Notes under the pieces: model-generated
What the model was told of the DNA's origin: nothing
The model's input: the letters and a program-made list of their open reading frames with translations, nothing else
The model's database searches: none
NCBI RefSeq assembly: GCF_000009625.1
Contig: NC_002678.2
Coordinates: 4,682,001-4,746,000 of the forward strand
From: Mesorhizobium japonicum MAFF 303099
GTDB taxonomy: Bacteria > Pseudomonadota > Alphaproteobacteria > Rhizobiales > Rhizobiaceae
Direction: 5' to 3'
DNA: 64,000 nucleotides
Made by a program: the position numbers and the translations under genes
Part shown: positions 32,062 through 42,784 of the stretch, piece by piece
Layout of the letters: each line of letters begins with the position of its first letter
Numbering within the stretch: the first letter of the stretch is position 1

Positions 32062-33495
32062 TCATCGGCCCGCGAGAGTTTGTTTGGAACCCGCGGCCCG
32101 ATCGTCCGGCGTTTGGGACCAGCCAGGCGATTCAACCGGCAGCGATGCTGCCGAGTTGCTCGGCGCGGGCGTTATCAGTGGCTGGCCGGCTGATGTCTCG
32201 GCAGGCTGGTGGCCGCAGAATGCAGCTTTCAATTGCGCCTGATCCAGTTCGCCTTCCCAGCGGGCGACGACGAGCGATGCCACCGCGTTACCGACCAAAT
32301 TCGTCAGTGCCCTGCATTCCGACATGAAGCGATCGACGCCAAGGATCAGCGCCATTCCAGCAACGGGAACTGCCGGCACTACGGAGAGCGTAGCAGCCAA
32401 CGTGACGAAGCCGGCACCTGTGACACCTGCTGCACCCTTGGAGGAAAGCATCGCGACGAGCAGCAGCAGGACCTGATCGCCAACTGACAAATCCGTATTC
32501 GTCGCCTGCGCGATGAAAAGGGCCGCGAGGGTCATGTAGATATTGGTGCCATCCAGATTGAAGGAATATCCGGTCGGGATAACCAGGCCCACGACCGAGC
32601 GCTTGGCGCCGGCCTTTTCCATTTTCTCCATGAGAGAGGGCAGCGCAGCCTCGGAGGAGGACGTTCCGAGGACCAGCAGCAGCTCTTCCTTTATGTAGCG
32701 GATAAGAGAAAAGATCGAGAAGCCATTGTAGCGACAGACTGCACCGAGAACCCCGAATACGAAGAGGAAGGCCGTGAGATAGAAGGTCCCGACCAGCATC
32801 GCAAGGTTGGCTACCGAACCGATGCCATATTTGCCAATCGTGAAGGCCATTGCTCCGAAAGCACCGATCGGCGCGGCTTTCATCAGGATGCCGACCAATT
32901 TGAAAACGGGTGCAGTGAGGTCCTGAAGGAAGGAAAGAACCGATTTGCCCGATTCTCCGACCATCGCCAGCGCGATGCCGAAGAGGACGGAGAAGAACAA
33001 CACCTGTAGAATGTCGCCTTCCACAAAGGCGCCGACAATCGTGGTCGGGATCATGTTCATGAGGAAGCCGGTCACGGACTGCTCATGGGCCTTTGAGGCA
33101 TAGCCATTGACGGCTTGGACGTCGAGCGAGGTCAGATCGATGTTGAGGCCGGCGCCAGGCTGAATGACATTGCCGACGATGAGGCCGACGATAAGCGCGA
33201 GCGTCGAGAAGGTGACGAAATAGACCATCGCCTTGCCGGCAACACGGCCGACCTTCTGAAGATCGCTCATGCCGGCAATTCCAGTCGACACGGTCAGAAA
33301 GATAACGGGCGCGATGATCATCTTGACGAGCTTGATGAAGGCATCGCCGAGCGGCTTCAGGTTTTCTCCGATTTGCGGATAAAAATGGCCAACCGCAACT
33401 CCGAGCAGGATTGCGACAAGCACCTGCACGTAAGGCTTGGCAAAAAGGGTCTTGCGGGGTGCGCGCTTTACGCTTGGAGCCAGTGGGGTCAACAT
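32062..33495 (-). CDS. dctA: C4-dicarboxylate:cation symporter DctA
   Basis: 477 residues from the ATG at 33495 (RBS AGGGAGAG). Imports succinate, malate and fumarate, the main carbon source of bacteroids. A DAACS-family membrane protein with [20 protein letters not shown], the reentrant-loop [18 protein letters not shown], the TM7 block [20 protein letters not shown] and the C-terminal [20 protein letters not shown]. The last ~45 residues form a Pro/Ser-rich tail. Divergent from dctB; carries its own sigma-54 promoter. Confidence 0.97.
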   Translation of the reverse strand: MLTPLAPSVKRAPRKTLFAKPYVQVLVAILLGVAVGHFYPQIGENLKPLGDAFIKLVKMIIAPVIFLTVSTGIAGMSDLQKVGRVAGKAMVYFVTFSTLALIVGLIVGNVIQPGAGLNIDLTSLDVQAVNGYASKAHEQSVTGFLMNMIPTTIVGAFVEGDILQVLFFSVLFGIALAMVGESGKSVLSFLQDLTAPVFKLVGILMKAAPIGAFGAMAFTIGKYGIGSVANLAMLVGTFYLTAFLFVFGVLGAVCRYNGFSIFSLIRYIKEELLLVLGTSSSEAALPSLMEKMEKAGAKRSVVGLVIPTGYSFNLDGTNIYMTLAALFIAQATNTDLSVGDQVLLLLVAMLSSKGAAGVTGAGFVTLAATLSVVPAVPVAGMALILGVDRFMSECRALTNLVGNAVASLVVARWEGELDQAQLKAAFCGHQPAETSAGQPLITPAPSNSAASLPVESPGWSQTPDDRAAGSKQTLAGR

Positions 33496-33592
33496 GTAAG
33501 TTTTCTCTCCCTGACCGGTTTGGGGCGGGCTGTTCCTCCCCGCGGCTTCTCCCATCGCGGCGCCCCGGTCGAACGCTGCTGCGTTGTTGACC

Positions 33593-33607
33593 GCAATAGC
33601 CGTGCCA
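33593..33607 (-). promoter_or_regulatory. Sigma-54 promoter of dctA
   Basis: Minus strand TGGCACGGCTATTGC is an exact -24/-12 match (GG-N10-GC), about 100 bases before the dctA start. It is used with DctD bound upstream. Confidence 0.92.
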
Positions 33608-33670
33608 AGCCAAGAGAGCGCGGAAATCGCCGGAGCCTCAGGTATCTTCAACAAATCGCGCAGCAAGATT

Positions 33671-33718
33671 GTGCGGTTTTCCGCACGGATCGCCTTCCCT
33701 TCTGGCGGAACCCCGCAC
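33671..33718. promoter_or_regulatory. Tandem DctD binding sites between dctA and dctB
   Basis: GTGCGG-TTTT-CCGCAC (33671-33686) is a perfect inverted repeat, and GGCGG-AACC-CCGCAC (33704-33718) is a weaker second copy. Two such sites upstream of the dctA sigma-54 promoter match the arrangement known in rhizobia. Confidence 0.82.
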
Positions 33719-33730
33719 TATGGTTCGTCA

Positions 33731-35623
33731 ATGATCGGTTTTAAGAATACGATGGCAGAAGAAGAAGACATGGGTAATGGCGCCTTCCAGCGCGCCCCAT
33801 CGGTCTTCCCTGGTAGATCCGGCGGTCGATCTCTCTGGCTTGTGATTTTGCTTGCAATTCTTGGTGCGGCGCTCTGTTTCGTCGTCTTTGCAACGGGACG
33901 CATCGCCGGCACCAGAGCAGAGTATGCCCTACGCGACCGTGCTCTTGCCGCGTTCCCGCTTGCAGCCGACAGTTTGAAAGGAGAGATCGAGAAGCAGCGA
34001 ATGATTCCGCTGGTTCTGGCACGCGACGGTGCCGTTCAGGAGATGCTTCGCAGTCCGAGCACTGCCAACGAAGCCGCGCTTGATGAGAAGCTTCGCGCCA
34101 TCGCGCGCGACGCCGGCTCTTCTATACTCTACATCATTAATCCTGAGGGCGTAGCGGTTGCTGCGAGCAACGCCGGCGAGCCGACCAGTTTCGTCGGCAG
34201 CGATTACCGCTTTCGCCACTACTTCACCGAGGCGATGGCGGATGGGGCGGCTATGCAATATGCGCTCGGCACGGTTAGCGCTCGCCCTGGTCTCTATCTG
34301 TCGAGCCGGGTCGATGGGCCGGAGGGGCCGCTCGGTGTGGTTGTGGTGAAGGTGGAGCTCGACCGCGTCGAGTCGCGTTGGCTGGAGAGCGGCTTCGTGG
34401 TCTTCACGACCGATGAGCGAGGCGTGGTTCTTGCCACGAGCGTGCCCCAATGGCGTTTTGACGCTCTCTCACCGCTTTCCGCAAAGGAGAAGCAAACCGC
34501 TCGCGATCGTCTGCAGCTACCGGGCGTGACTTTCGAGCCGGTGCCGCTTTCCCGCCGCGGCGACAACCTGGTCACCGCAACTCCTGAGAGTCGATCAGCC
34601 GGTTTCGTTGCGGTTTCGCAGGATCTCGGCAAAGCAGTTCCGGGCTGGCGCATGTCGTTGCTCATCCCCGCCGACACCGAGATCTCCTCGGCGGTCATGA
34701 CAGCCCGCGTGACAACGCTGCTTGCCCTCGTTCTCGTTGGATTCGTCATTTTCATCATTGTTCGACGGCGGCGGGCGGCCCGGCAGCGGCAAGAAGTGCT
34801 TGTGTTGCTGAATGCGGAACTGGAGCATCGCGTCGAACTGCGCACGGCGGAGCTCCAGAGCTCGAACGCAGCGCTCGCCGGTGAGATCGCCGAGCGAGAG
34901 AACGCTGAAGCAAGAGTGCGTCGCCTGCGCGACGAACTCGCCCAGGCGAACCGCTTGTCAATCCTGGGACAGATAACGGCCGGGGTCGCCCACGAGATCA
35001 ACCAGCCGGTCGCCGCAATCCGCACCTATGCTGAAAATGCCGCGCGTCTTCTAGGGATCGGCCGGTCGCAAGAAACCGCCGAGAATCTGACCTCGATCGT
35101 CGCCATGACCGGCAGGATCGGCACGATCACTGAAACGCTAAGGTCCTTTTCCCGCCGCGCCAGCGGATCGATGGGACCGATACTGGCGGACGACGCGATC
35201 GACGGCGCTCTGTCGCTTCTTTCAGGCCGAATTCGCGATTCCGGGGTGACGATTGAACGGAAGCGGATCGATCCGTCTCCAATTGTCATGGCAAGCCGCA
35301 TGCGACTGGAGCAGATACTCGTCAACCTTCTCCAGAACGCGCTTGACGCTCTGAAGGATCAACCGGAGCCCCGCGTCGAGATAGCGCTCGCCGAAAACGG
35401 GGAAATGGTCGCTATTTCCCTTCGGGACAACGGCCCCGGCCTTGCCCCCGACATTCGCAGGAGCCTCTTCATGCCCTTCGTTACCAACAAGGAAAAGGGT
35501 CTCGGTCTTGGCCTGGTCATTTCGCAAGAGATCGCACGTGAGCTCGGCGGCTCGTTGCGGCATGATGATGCCGGCCACGGGAGAGGGACTTCCTTCACGG
35601 TCGAGCTGAGGCGAGCGGCATGA
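33731..35623 (+). CDS. dctB: C4-dicarboxylate sensor histidine kinase DctB
   Basis: 630 residues from the ATG at 33731; starts at 33752 or 33770 are also possible. An N-terminal membrane segment ([20 protein letters not shown]), a large periplasmic double-PAS sensor (about 55-320), a second membrane segment ([15 protein letters not shown]), a coiled coil, then the kinase: phospho-acceptor GVAHEINQP (His about 421) and the ATPase boxes [19 protein letters not shown] and [18 protein letters not shown]. It phosphorylates DctD when dicarboxylates are present. Its stop overlaps the dctD start by four bases. Confidence 0.95.
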   Translation: MIGFKNTMAEEEDMGNGAFQRAPSVFPGRSGGRSLWLVILLAILGAALCFVVFATGRIAGTRAEYALRDRALAAFPLAADSLKGEIEKQRMIPLVLARDGAVQEMLRSPSTANEAALDEKLRAIARDAGSSILYIINPEGVAVAASNAGEPTSFVGSDYRFRHYFTEAMADGAAMQYALGTVSARPGLYLSSRVDGPEGPLGVVVVKVELDRVESRWLESGFVVFTTDERGVVLATSVPQWRFDALSPLSAKEKQTARDRLQLPGVTFEPVPLSRRGDNLVTATPESRSAGFVAVSQDLGKAVPGWRMSLLIPADTEISSAVMTARVTTLLALVLVGFVIFIIVRRRRAARQRQEVLVLLNAELEHRVELRTAELQSSNAALAGEIAERENAEARVRRLRDELAQANRLSILGQITAGVAHEINQPVAAIRTYAENAARLLGIGRSQETAENLTSIVAMTGRIGTITETLRSFSRRASGSMGPILADDAIDGALSLLSGRIRDSGVTIERKRIDPSPIVMASRMRLEQILVNLLQNALDALKDQPEPRVEIALAENGEMVAISLRDNGPGLAPDIRRSLFMPFVTNKEKGLGLGLVISQEIARELGGSLRHDDAGHGRGTSFTVELRRAA

Positions 35624-36987
35624 GTGCTGAATCAGGACCGGTCATTTTTATCGACGATGACGAGGATGTGCTTCGCGCAGCCACGCAGATGCTGAAGCTT
35701 GCCTCGTTCTCACCGAGCGTGTTCGGTTCGGCCGAGGCCGCACTCGCCAGAATCGACGGGAACTTCGATGGCCCTGTCGTGAGTGACATCCGTATGCCCG
35801 GGCTGAACGGACTTCAGCTCTTCGAGCGAGTGAAGGCGATCGACCCGGAAATTCCGGTTGTCCTGATCACCGGGCATGCCGACGTCGAGCTGGCCGTTGC
35901 CGCCATCCAGGATGGCGCCTACGATTTCATCTCGAAGCCATATGCGAACGACCGGCTTCTCGTGACGCTGCATCGCGCTTCGGAAAAACGGCGCCTGGTC
36001 CTGGAAAACAGACGTCTTAGGGATGCGGTTGTCCGATCTGCGGGCGATATCCCGCTGATCGGGGAGGCACCGACCATGATTCGATTGCGCGAAACTCTCC
36101 GCCAGATCGCCGATACCGATGTGGATGTCCTTGTGGAAGGCGAGACGGGCACGGGCAAGGAGGTGGTCGCGGATCTGCTTCACCGCTGGAGCAGACGACG
36201 CACGAAGCCCTTCGTTGCCCTGAATTGTGGAGCGCTGCCCGAAAGCGTCATCGATAGCGAACTTTTCGGGCACGAGGCAGGCGCCTTTACTGGCGCGCAG
36301 AGGCGCAGGACCGGTCGCATCGAGCATTCGAACGGAGGGACGCTCTTCCTCGACGAAATCGAGTCGATGCCGCCAGCACTCCAGGTGAAGCTTCTGAGGG
36401 TGCTTGAGACCCGGCAGATCACGCCGCTTGGCACGAACGAAACCCGCAGCATCGACCTTCGTGTCGTGTCGGCTACCAAGGCCGATCTCGGCGATCCGGC
36501 CGCCCGCGGAGATTTCCGGGAAGACCTTTATTTCCGGCTGAATGTGGTGACGCTCCGCATCCCGCCGCTTCGCGAAAGGCGCGAAGACATCCCGATGCTC
36601 TTTGGGCATTTCCTGGAACGCGCCTCCAAACGCTTCAGCAGGCCAGTTCCGGACATCAGCGCTGGCGTGCGCGATCGCCTCGTGAGCCACAATTGGCCCG
36701 GCAATGTCCGTGAACTCGTGCATTTCGCCGATCGCGTTGCATTGGGACTTGAAAGGCTGGGCACGCCCATTGCATCAGGTCGAAAGGAACAAGCGGTATC
36801 AAGCCTCCACTTGTCCGAGAAGGTCAGCCTTTATGAGGCGACTATCATCCGCGATGCCTTGCAGGAATGCGGCGGCGACGTGAGGCGCACGATCGAAGTC
36901 CTGGGAGTTCCCCGCAAGACCTTCTACGACAAGCTGAAACGACATGGGATAGACACGGCCGATTATCGAAAAACCGCCATTGGCTGA
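35620..36987 (+). CDS. dctD: C4-dicarboxylate response regulator DctD
   Basis: 455 residues. Receiver domain (FIDDDEDVL, phospho-acceptor in VVSDIRMPG, Asp about 56), AAA+ sigma-54 activator domain ([14 protein letters not shown], intact [19 protein letters not shown]) and a Fis-type helix-turn-helix ([20 protein letters not shown]). Activates dctA from the paired upstream sites. Coupled to dctB. Confidence 0.96.
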   Translation: MSAESGPVIFIDDDEDVLRAATQMLKLASFSPSVFGSAEAALARIDGNFDGPVVSDIRMPGLNGLQLFERVKAIDPEIPVVLITGHADVELAVAAIQDGAYDFISKPYANDRLLVTLHRASEKRRLVLENRRLRDAVVRSAGDIPLIGEAPTMIRLRETLRQIADTDVDVLVEGETGTGKEVVADLLHRWSRRRTKPFVALNCGALPESVIDSELFGHEAGAFTGAQRRRTGRIEHSNGGTLFLDEIESMPPALQVKLLRVLETRQITPLGTNETRSIDLRVVSATKADLGDPAARGDFREDLYFRLNVVTLRIPPLRERREDIPMLFGHFLERASKRFSRPVPDISAGVRDRLVSHNWPGNVRELVHFADRVALGLERLGTPIASGRKEQAVSSLHLSEKVSLYEATIIRDALQECGGDVRRTIEVLGVPRKTFYDKLKRHGIDTADYRKTAIG

Positions 36988-37049
36988 AGCCTTCTTGCTT
37001 GCATGTCGCGGAAAAGAAATTTCGCCATTCTCGTCCGACTCAAAGGATG

Positions 37050-37586
37050 CACTATGGGCTAGGTGAAGCGAGCCTGAGGTCGCTTTCGGAGCGCTATGGC
37101 ATCAACCCCAAGACGGTCGCGAAGTGGAGAAGCGGAATTCGACCGCGATCTGTCCACCGGCTCCAGGGAGTCGACAGTTCTGTCTGTCGAGGAAAACCGT
37201 TGTTGTGGCCTTCCGCCGCAACAAGGCTGCTGCCGCTCGACGATTGCCTCTACGCGTTGCAGCCGACGTCGCGCATCTGACGCGCTCCCACCGCTGCCTG
37301 CAGGCAAGCATCGGCCGATTGCCAGATGTCGACGGCGACAGGCCGGCGAGAAGAGTCGAGAGAATGAACCGGACCATCAAGACGCAACCGTCAAGCGCTT
37401 CCACTACGACGATCGCGACCAACTGCGTCGGCATCTTGCCGACTTCGTCGCGGCCTACAATTTCGGCCGCAAGCTGAAGACCCTCAAGGGCCTCACGCCC
37501 TGCGAGTTCATCTGGAAGGCATGGGCTTCCCAGCCCGAGCGTTCACTTTCAATCCGCTCCAGCAAATGCCGGGACTAAACATTTAG
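37050..37586 (+). pseudogene. IS481-family transposase, internally deleted
   Basis: The N-terminal part (LGEASLRSLSERYGINPKTV, then AKW) and the C-terminal part (VKRFHYDDRDQLRRHLADFV, then AAYNFGRKLKTLKGLTPCEF) of an IS481 transposase are both readable, with frameshifts. The catalytic DDE middle (roughly 400-450 bp) is missing: VERMNRTIK directly follows RLPDVDGDRPAR. The C-terminus is again frameshifted (FTFNPLQQMPGLNI). Dead element just past dctD. Confidence 0.8.
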
Positions 37587-37909
37587 CAAATGGCGGATGA
37601 GGTGCACGATGCAAGTTAGCACGTCGCCTGGGGAAAGGTGCGCCGATCGCCTCCCTCTTGGCCAACCAGTTCCAGCTTGCCGTCTTACCAGGCCCCCGCC
37701 AATCTCGTTGCGTTGTTGTTTAGCGTTGCAACAGATCCTTCAAAGAAATTCATGGAATCGTTGCGAGCGCAAATCGCTGTCAATGGTACGCTCATCACAA
37801 CTTTCGAGATCAGTGGCGGCAGAAATCTGGTGTCGTTTTATGTTCCGCCGCCAAACAGCATTTGCGAAGAGCGCGAAATGACAAAGCCAGCAGGACGAGG
37901 GTACCAGCC

Positions 37910-38284
37910 ATGCGCACATCGATTACACCCAAGTCGCCCGCGATACGATACTCGATATTGGCTACGACGATGCCATCGGCTTTGATGGTCGAAATTGCGC
38001 CGTCGTTCTGGCTCTCACCGGGCAGTCGCCCGGCATCAGCCAGGGCGTTGATGAAGGACGATGGCAGGATCTCGAGCAAGGGCGGGATCAGGGCCTCATG
38101 TTTGGATTCGCATGTTTTCGATCTCCGACCGAAAGGCATCATCAAGATGCTTGATCTCGTACGCCCGATATACCGCAACACGGCGACATACGGACACTTC
38201 GGCCGTGAAGAGCCTGAGTTCACCTGGGAGAAGACGGACAGAGCCGACGACTTGCTGCGTGAGGCAGGACCGGCAGCTGCGTGA
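37910..38284 (+). pseudogene. metK (S-adenosylmethionine synthetase) remnant with internal deletion
   Basis: One frame reads [40 protein letters not shown] and SQGVDE...[11 protein letters not shown], which is the central part of MetK (the ATP-binding 'GAGDQGLMFGYA' block). Then, in another frame, [20 protein letters not shown] and [20 protein letters not shown] match the extreme C-terminus. About half of the protein between these blocks is deleted and the N-terminus is absent. Not functional. Confidence 0.8.
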
Positions 38285-38411
38285 ACGCCGCTGGATCAAG
38301 CGCATGCGGCCTTTCAACTCGCTAGGCCCGCGCCCGCCGCGGCACGCGCTTCGACATCATGCTGACGGCTGTGTGATCGACACGGGCGGTTACCGGAAAG
38401 GCGACAAAAAA

Positions 38412-39578
38412 GTGCGTTACGACATCGTTATCATCGGAGGAGCCATCGTCGGCTCCTCGATCGCCTACTATCTGCGCGAGGAAGGGTTTTCCGGCTCGAT
38501 CGCGCTGATCGAGCGCGATCCGCAGTTCGCGCACGCGGCAACGACGTTGTCCTGCGCCTCCATTCGCCAGCAGTTTTCGATTCCTGAAAACATCCGCCTG
38601 TCGCAATTCGCGCTGAAGCTGTTCCGGCGGCTGAAGGAAGAATTCGGCACGGATGCCGATATCGGGTTCCGCGAGAGCGGCTATCTGATCCTCGCCGGAG
38701 AAGCCGGGCTACCGATCCTCAAGGCCAATCACGAGGCGCAGATCGCCGAGGGCGCCGACATCGTGCTCGAGGATGCCGAGCAGTTGACGCAGCGCTTCGC
38801 CTGGCTGTCGACCGAAGGCATTTCTGCCGGCGCCTATGGTCGGACCGGCGAAGGCTGGTTCGACGCGCATGCGATGCTGACGCTGTTCCGCAAGGCGCTG
38901 CGCGGCAAGAACGTGGACTTTATGACCGCCTCGGTCATCGGCATCGAGCGGCAGGGCCACCGTGTCACCGGCGTCAGGCTCGACAATGGCGAGACGATCG
39001 AAGCCGGCACCGTCCTCAATGCCGCCGGGCCGAATGCCGGCAAGGTCGCCGCTCTCGCCGGGCTGGCGCTGCCGGTCGAGCCGCGCAAGCGCAATGTCTT
39101 CGTCTTCGAGGCGCGCGAAAAATATGCCGACATGCCGCTGCTGGTCGATCCCTCCGGCATCTATGTCAGGCCGGAAGGCCCGGTCTATCTCACCGGCGGC
39201 GCCGAGCCGGAAGAGGGCGACGGCCCGGCCGATCCCCAGGATTTCGAGGTCGACTGGCCGCTGTTCGAAGAGGTGATTTGGCCGGTGCTGGCGACCCGCA
39301 TTCCAGCCTTCGAGGCCATCAAGCCTACCCGCGCCTGGGCCGGGCACTACGATTACAACACGCTCGACCAGAACGCGGTGATCGGGCCGCACCCCAAGGT
39401 GAAAAATTTCCTCTTCGCCAACGGATTTTCAGGCCACGGTCTGCAGCAGGCCCCGGCGGTCGGCAAGGCGCTGGCCGAGCTTCTCGTGCATGGCGGCTAC
39501 CGCACGGTCGATTGCTCCGCGTTTGGGTACATCCGTGTCGCCGAAGGGCGGGCGTTTAGGGAATTGAATGTGATCTAG
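38412..39578 (+). CDS. FAD-dependent amino-acid/amine oxidoreductase (DAO family)
   Basis: 388 residues from the GTG at 38412 (GGAAAGG upstream); an ATG-started frame extends further 5' but runs through the metK remnant. FAD Rossmann motif DIVIIGGAIVGSSIAYYL at the N-terminus, a DAO-fold middle (GVRLDNGETIEAGTVLNAAG) and the C-terminal FAD motif FANGFSGHGLQQAPAVGKAL. Relatives include sarcosine/dimethylglycine dehydrogenases and opine oxidase subunits, so the likely substrate is a secondary amine or D-amino acid. It lies alone between inverted IS481 scraps, suggesting transfer as a cargo gene. Substrate not deducible. Confidence 0.85.
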   Translation: MRYDIVIIGGAIVGSSIAYYLREEGFSGSIALIERDPQFAHAATTLSCASIRQQFSIPENIRLSQFALKLFRRLKEEFGTDADIGFRESGYLILAGEAGLPILKANHEAQIAEGADIVLEDAEQLTQRFAWLSTEGISAGAYGRTGEGWFDAHAMLTLFRKALRGKNVDFMTASVIGIERQGHRVTGVRLDNGETIEAGTVLNAAGPNAGKVAALAGLALPVEPRKRNVFVFEAREKYADMPLLVDPSGIYVRPEGPVYLTGGAEPEEGDGPADPQDFEVDWPLFEEVIWPVLATRIPAFEAIKPTRAWAGHYDYNTLDQNAVIGPHPKVKNFLFANGFSGHGLQQAPAVGKALAELLVHGGYRTVDCSAFGYIRVAEGRAFRELNVI

Positions 39579-39667
39579 CAACAATGGCGCCGCGACGGTC
39601 TCCTTTGGTGCCGGCGGGACAGAGGGGCGCGAAGGTTCGCGACAGGCGGTGCCGCGGTACAAAGGCC

Positions 39668-40030
39668 TTGATGTTTAGCTTGCCCTGTTCGGTTGGGATC
39701 TCCGCAATATCAATGTGGAAGAAGCCGATGCTTGCGCTGCAGACATCGGTGCAATGAAGAGCGCGTCAGATGCGGGATCGTCGGCTGCAAGGCCGTAGAC
39801 CAATCGTCCAGCGCAGCAGTGTGTTGCGGCGGAAGGCCACAACAACGGTCCTCTCCTACGGCAGACAGAACCTTCGATCTCGGCTCCCTGGGGCCGGTGG
39901 GCAGATCGGCGGTCGAACTCCGCTCCTCCACTTCGCGACCGTCTTGGGGTTGATGGCATAGCGCTTCGAAAGCGAGCTCAGGCTCGCTTACAGCTCGACG
40001 CATCGCCTCTTTCTTTGTGGCGCTCCCATG
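39668..40030 (-). pseudogene. IS481-family transposase 5' fragment
   Basis: Minus-strand frames give ADLPTGPREPRSKVLS, ALQPTIPHLTRSSLHRCLQR and HIDIAEIPTEQGKLNIK, the N-terminal half of the same IS481 family as at 37050-37586, in opposite orientation. The catalytic domain is cut off at about 39668. At least two frameshifts. Confidence 0.75.
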
Positions 40031-40193
40031 CAGACCTGGCCCAGTCGAAGCTTCGTGGCCGCGGCCCGCGCTCATGGCCGGCTCACTTAGGTCGATGCTG
40101 CGTGCTGTCACCGTGAGGTTCCGCTGGGGTTAGCGGTGCGTCGAGCACAGCGAGCGGGTTCACAGCCAACGCTCTGGAACCCATGTCGCTAGC

Positions 40194-40242
40194 CATCCAT
40201 GGCGTGGATGCGTTTCATCGAAACAGACGATTTTACCGATGT
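40194..40242 (+). promoter_or_regulatory. nod box upstream of nodZ
   Basis: CATCCAT-N6-GATG-N6-ATCGAAACA followed by GATTTTACCGATGTT. All conserved blocks of the 47-bp NodD operator are present in order and spacing. It lies about 240 bases before nodZ, so NodD plus plant flavonoids should switch on nodZ-noeL-nolK. Confidence 0.95.
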
Positions 40243-40480
40243 TACGGCACGAGGCATAGAAAGAATTCAAGAATGTAGCAGCCTTAAGGAAAGTGGTTGA
40301 TGTTTGCGTTGGCTCCGAAGAGCATTTTCTGGTCTGCGCGGAAGACCAGCCCAGGCGCGCGTCCATCGCGGCCAGGCACTTCCGCGATAGACGCGAGCTA
40401 CATCCCGAATTGTGCAAGCGCTTGCCTCAAAGGCAGCAGCAAAGCTGAGGCTTGTGGTGTTCTGGAGAGAGGCAATTTAG

Positions 40481-41470
40481 ATGCTTGTTGATCGCTCAAG
40501 GAACGATCGGTTCGTTGTTTCTCGACGGCGCACGGGTCTCGGTGATTGCCTGTGGTCTCTCGCGTCGGCTTGGGACTACGCACATCGGACGGGACGAGCT
40601 TTAGCAATAGATTGGCGCGGCTCTTGTTACCTTGACAACCCGTTTGCGAATGCCTTTCCAGCTTTCTTCAAGCCAATTGAGGATATCGGTGGTGTACGGG
40701 TCATTTGCGATGACCAGATCAACCACGTCTCATTCCCTGGTCCCTTCTTCCCGTCGTGGTGGAACAAGCCATCCATCGACTGCGTGTACCGTCCGGATGA
40801 ACAGATTTTCCAAGAACGTGACGAGCTTAACGATCTTTTCCAGGCCCAAGATGATTGCGAAGCCAACACGGTAGTGTGTGATGCTTGCTTGATGTGGCGC
40901 TGCGATGAAAAGGCCGAGCGAACCATATTTAGGAGCATCACACCGAGGGTCGAAATTGAGGATCGCATTGAAGCGCTCTACCAGGAACATTTTGACGGGC
41001 ACAGCATAATTGGAGTCCATGTCCGCCACGGCAACGGCGAAGATATTATGGATCACGCACCTTACTGGGCTGATCCGAAGGTTGCCTTAGAGCAGGTATG
41101 CACTGCCATTCGTATGGCCAAGGCGCAACCGCATTCAAGACCTGTAAGGGTGTTCTTGTGTACAGACAGCGCCAAGGTTGTTGATCACCTGTCGGGCGTA
41201 TTTCCCGAACTTTTCACCGTCCCAAAACGCTTCCAGGCGGATCAGGCCGGCCCCTTACACAGTGCAGCACTGGGCACCGACGGGGGGGGTTCCGCGCTCG
41301 TTGAGATGTATCTCCTCGGTCGATGCGACACTGTTATTCGCTTTCCTCCGACTAGCGCCTTCACCCGCTACGCCCGCCTCTTCGTGCCACGAATTGTCGA
41401 ATTCGATTTGAATGACCCGCGTCGTTTGATCTTGATCGACAACACTTTCGAACGTTCCCCGGCTCCATGA
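40481..41470 (+). CDS. nodZ: Nod factor alpha-1,6-fucosyltransferase NodZ
   Basis: 329 residues. Transfers fucose from GDP-fucose to C6 of the reducing-end N-acetylglucosamine of the Nod factor. Seen: [20 protein letters not shown], the GT23-type GDP-fucose motif [17 protein letters not shown] (catalytic Arg in HVRHGNGE), [15 protein letters not shown] and [20 protein letters not shown]. Full length. First gene after the nod box, with noeL and nolK behind it making its donor. Confidence 0.97.
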   Translation: MLVDRSRNDRFVVSRRRTGLGDCLWSLASAWDYAHRTGRALAIDWRGSCYLDNPFANAFPAFFKPIEDIGGVRVICDDQINHVSFPGPFFPSWWNKPSIDCVYRPDEQIFQERDELNDLFQAQDDCEANTVVCDACLMWRCDEKAERTIFRSITPRVEIEDRIEALYQEHFDGHSIIGVHVRHGNGEDIMDHAPYWADPKVALEQVCTAIRMAKAQPHSRPVRVFLCTDSAKVVDHLSGVFPELFTVPKRFQADQAGPLHSAALGTDGGGSALVEMYLLGRCDTVIRFPPTSAFTRYARLFVPRIVEFDLNDPRRLILIDNTFERSPAP

Positions 41471-41612
41471 AAGGCTGGCATCCCGATCGAACTCTCCCTT
41501 GCCTTCGCGCAGAGGCCCCCGTTCGCCCTGCCCAATACGCCCCTTTCTCGCCACGCAATCCCGCCGCAGGCGAGCGTTTTCATGGGCGCGTCAAAATCAA
41601 AAGGATTCAAGC

Positions 41613-42713
41613 TTGTCAAAGAGAAAAGTAGCTTTAATCACCGGGGTTACGGGACAAGACGGTTCCTACCTCGCAGAATTGCTTTTAGAAAAGGGCTATT
41701 CTGTGCATGGGATAAAGAGACGATCGTCTCTTTTTAATACTGGCCGTATAGACCATCTCTATCATGACCCTCATGAAAGTGGCGTTGATCTTACACTTCA
41801 CCACGGGGACTTGACAGACTCGTCGAGCCTTACGCGCGTCATCCAACTGGTTCAGCCGGACGAAATTTACAATTTGGCAGCTCAGAGCCACGTTGCAGTC
41901 TCCTTTGAAGAACCAGAATACACCGCGAACTCCGATGCCTTGGGTGCGCTGCGTATCCTCGAGGCAATTCGGATCCTGGGGCTCGTCAAGCATACGCGCT
42001 ACTACCAAGCCTCGACGTCTGAGCTCTACGGGCTGGTGCGGGAAACGCCACAGACCGAGACGACACCGTTCTACCCCCGGTCCCCCTACGCTGTTGCCAA
42101 ATTGTATGCTCACTGGATCACCGTAAATTATCGAGAATCTTACAATTTGTATGCTTGTAACGGCATTTTATTTAATCATGAGTCACCTGCGCGCGGAGAA
42201 ACATTTGTAACTCGCAAAATCACGCGCGCCTTGACTCGGATTAAGCTTGGAATGCAACGCACTCTATTCCTCGGCAACCTTAATGCGCGTCGCGATTGGG
42301 GGCACGCTCGAGACTACGTCCAGATGCAGTGGTTGATGCTGCAGCAGCAGCAACCTGAAGACTTTGTGATCGCTAGCGGTGAGCAACATTCGGTGCGCGA
42401 ATTCGTCACCGTCGCGGCCGCTGAACTCGGCATCGATGTTCGTTGGGTGGGGGAAGGGGTCGACGAAGAGGGGTACGATGCAAAGACGGGAGCTCTGATC
42501 GTAAAAGTAGATCCCCGCTATTTTCGTCCTGCAGAAGTCGAGACACTTCTCGGCGATGCCCGCAAGGCGAAAGAAAAGCTTGGGTGGGAGCCCAAAATCT
42601 CCTTCATCGAATTGGTTAGGGAGATGGTTCGGGAAGATTTGCGCATGGCGGAGCGTGAAGCAGTGCTGATGAATCAGGGTTATTATTCACACAGTCCACG
42701 AGAGTTATGCTGA
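41613..42713 (+). CDS. noeL: GDP-mannose 4,6-dehydratase NoeL
   Basis: 366 residues from a TTG at 41613 with AAAAGGATTCAAGC before it; no ATG in frame lies near the conserved N-terminus [20 protein letters not shown]. First step of GDP-fucose synthesis. Seen: NAD motif [23 protein letters not shown], the catalytic triad in [10 protein letters not shown] and [10 protein letters not shown] (Tyr-X3-Lys), and [16 protein letters not shown]. Codon use is less GC-rich than in neighbouring core-like genes. Confidence 0.95.
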   Translation: MSKRKVALITGVTGQDGSYLAELLLEKGYSVHGIKRRSSLFNTGRIDHLYHDPHESGVDLTLHHGDLTDSSSLTRVIQLVQPDEIYNLAAQSHVAVSFEEPEYTANSDALGALRILEAIRILGLVKHTRYYQASTSELYGLVRETPQTETTPFYPRSPYAVAKLYAHWITVNYRESYNLYACNGILFNHESPARGETFVTRKITRALTRIKLGMQRTLFLGNLNARRDWGHARDYVQMQWLMLQQQQPEDFVIASGEQHSVREFVTVAAAELGIDVRWVGEGVDEEGYDAKTGALIVKVDPRYFRPAEVETLLGDARKAKEKLGWEPKISFIELVREMVREDLRMAEREAVLMNQGYYSHSPRELC

Positions 42714-42784
42714 CAACGGCGGCGCCATGCGGGGTTGTTGTCAGTGCTATGTGGCCTTCTTGAGGAGCGCCCAGAGCGTTAACA

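Noticed and set aside
33584..33730. Upstream extension of the dctB frame
   Set aside because: It runs through the dctA promoter and part of the DctD sites; the ATG at 33731 gives the usual length.
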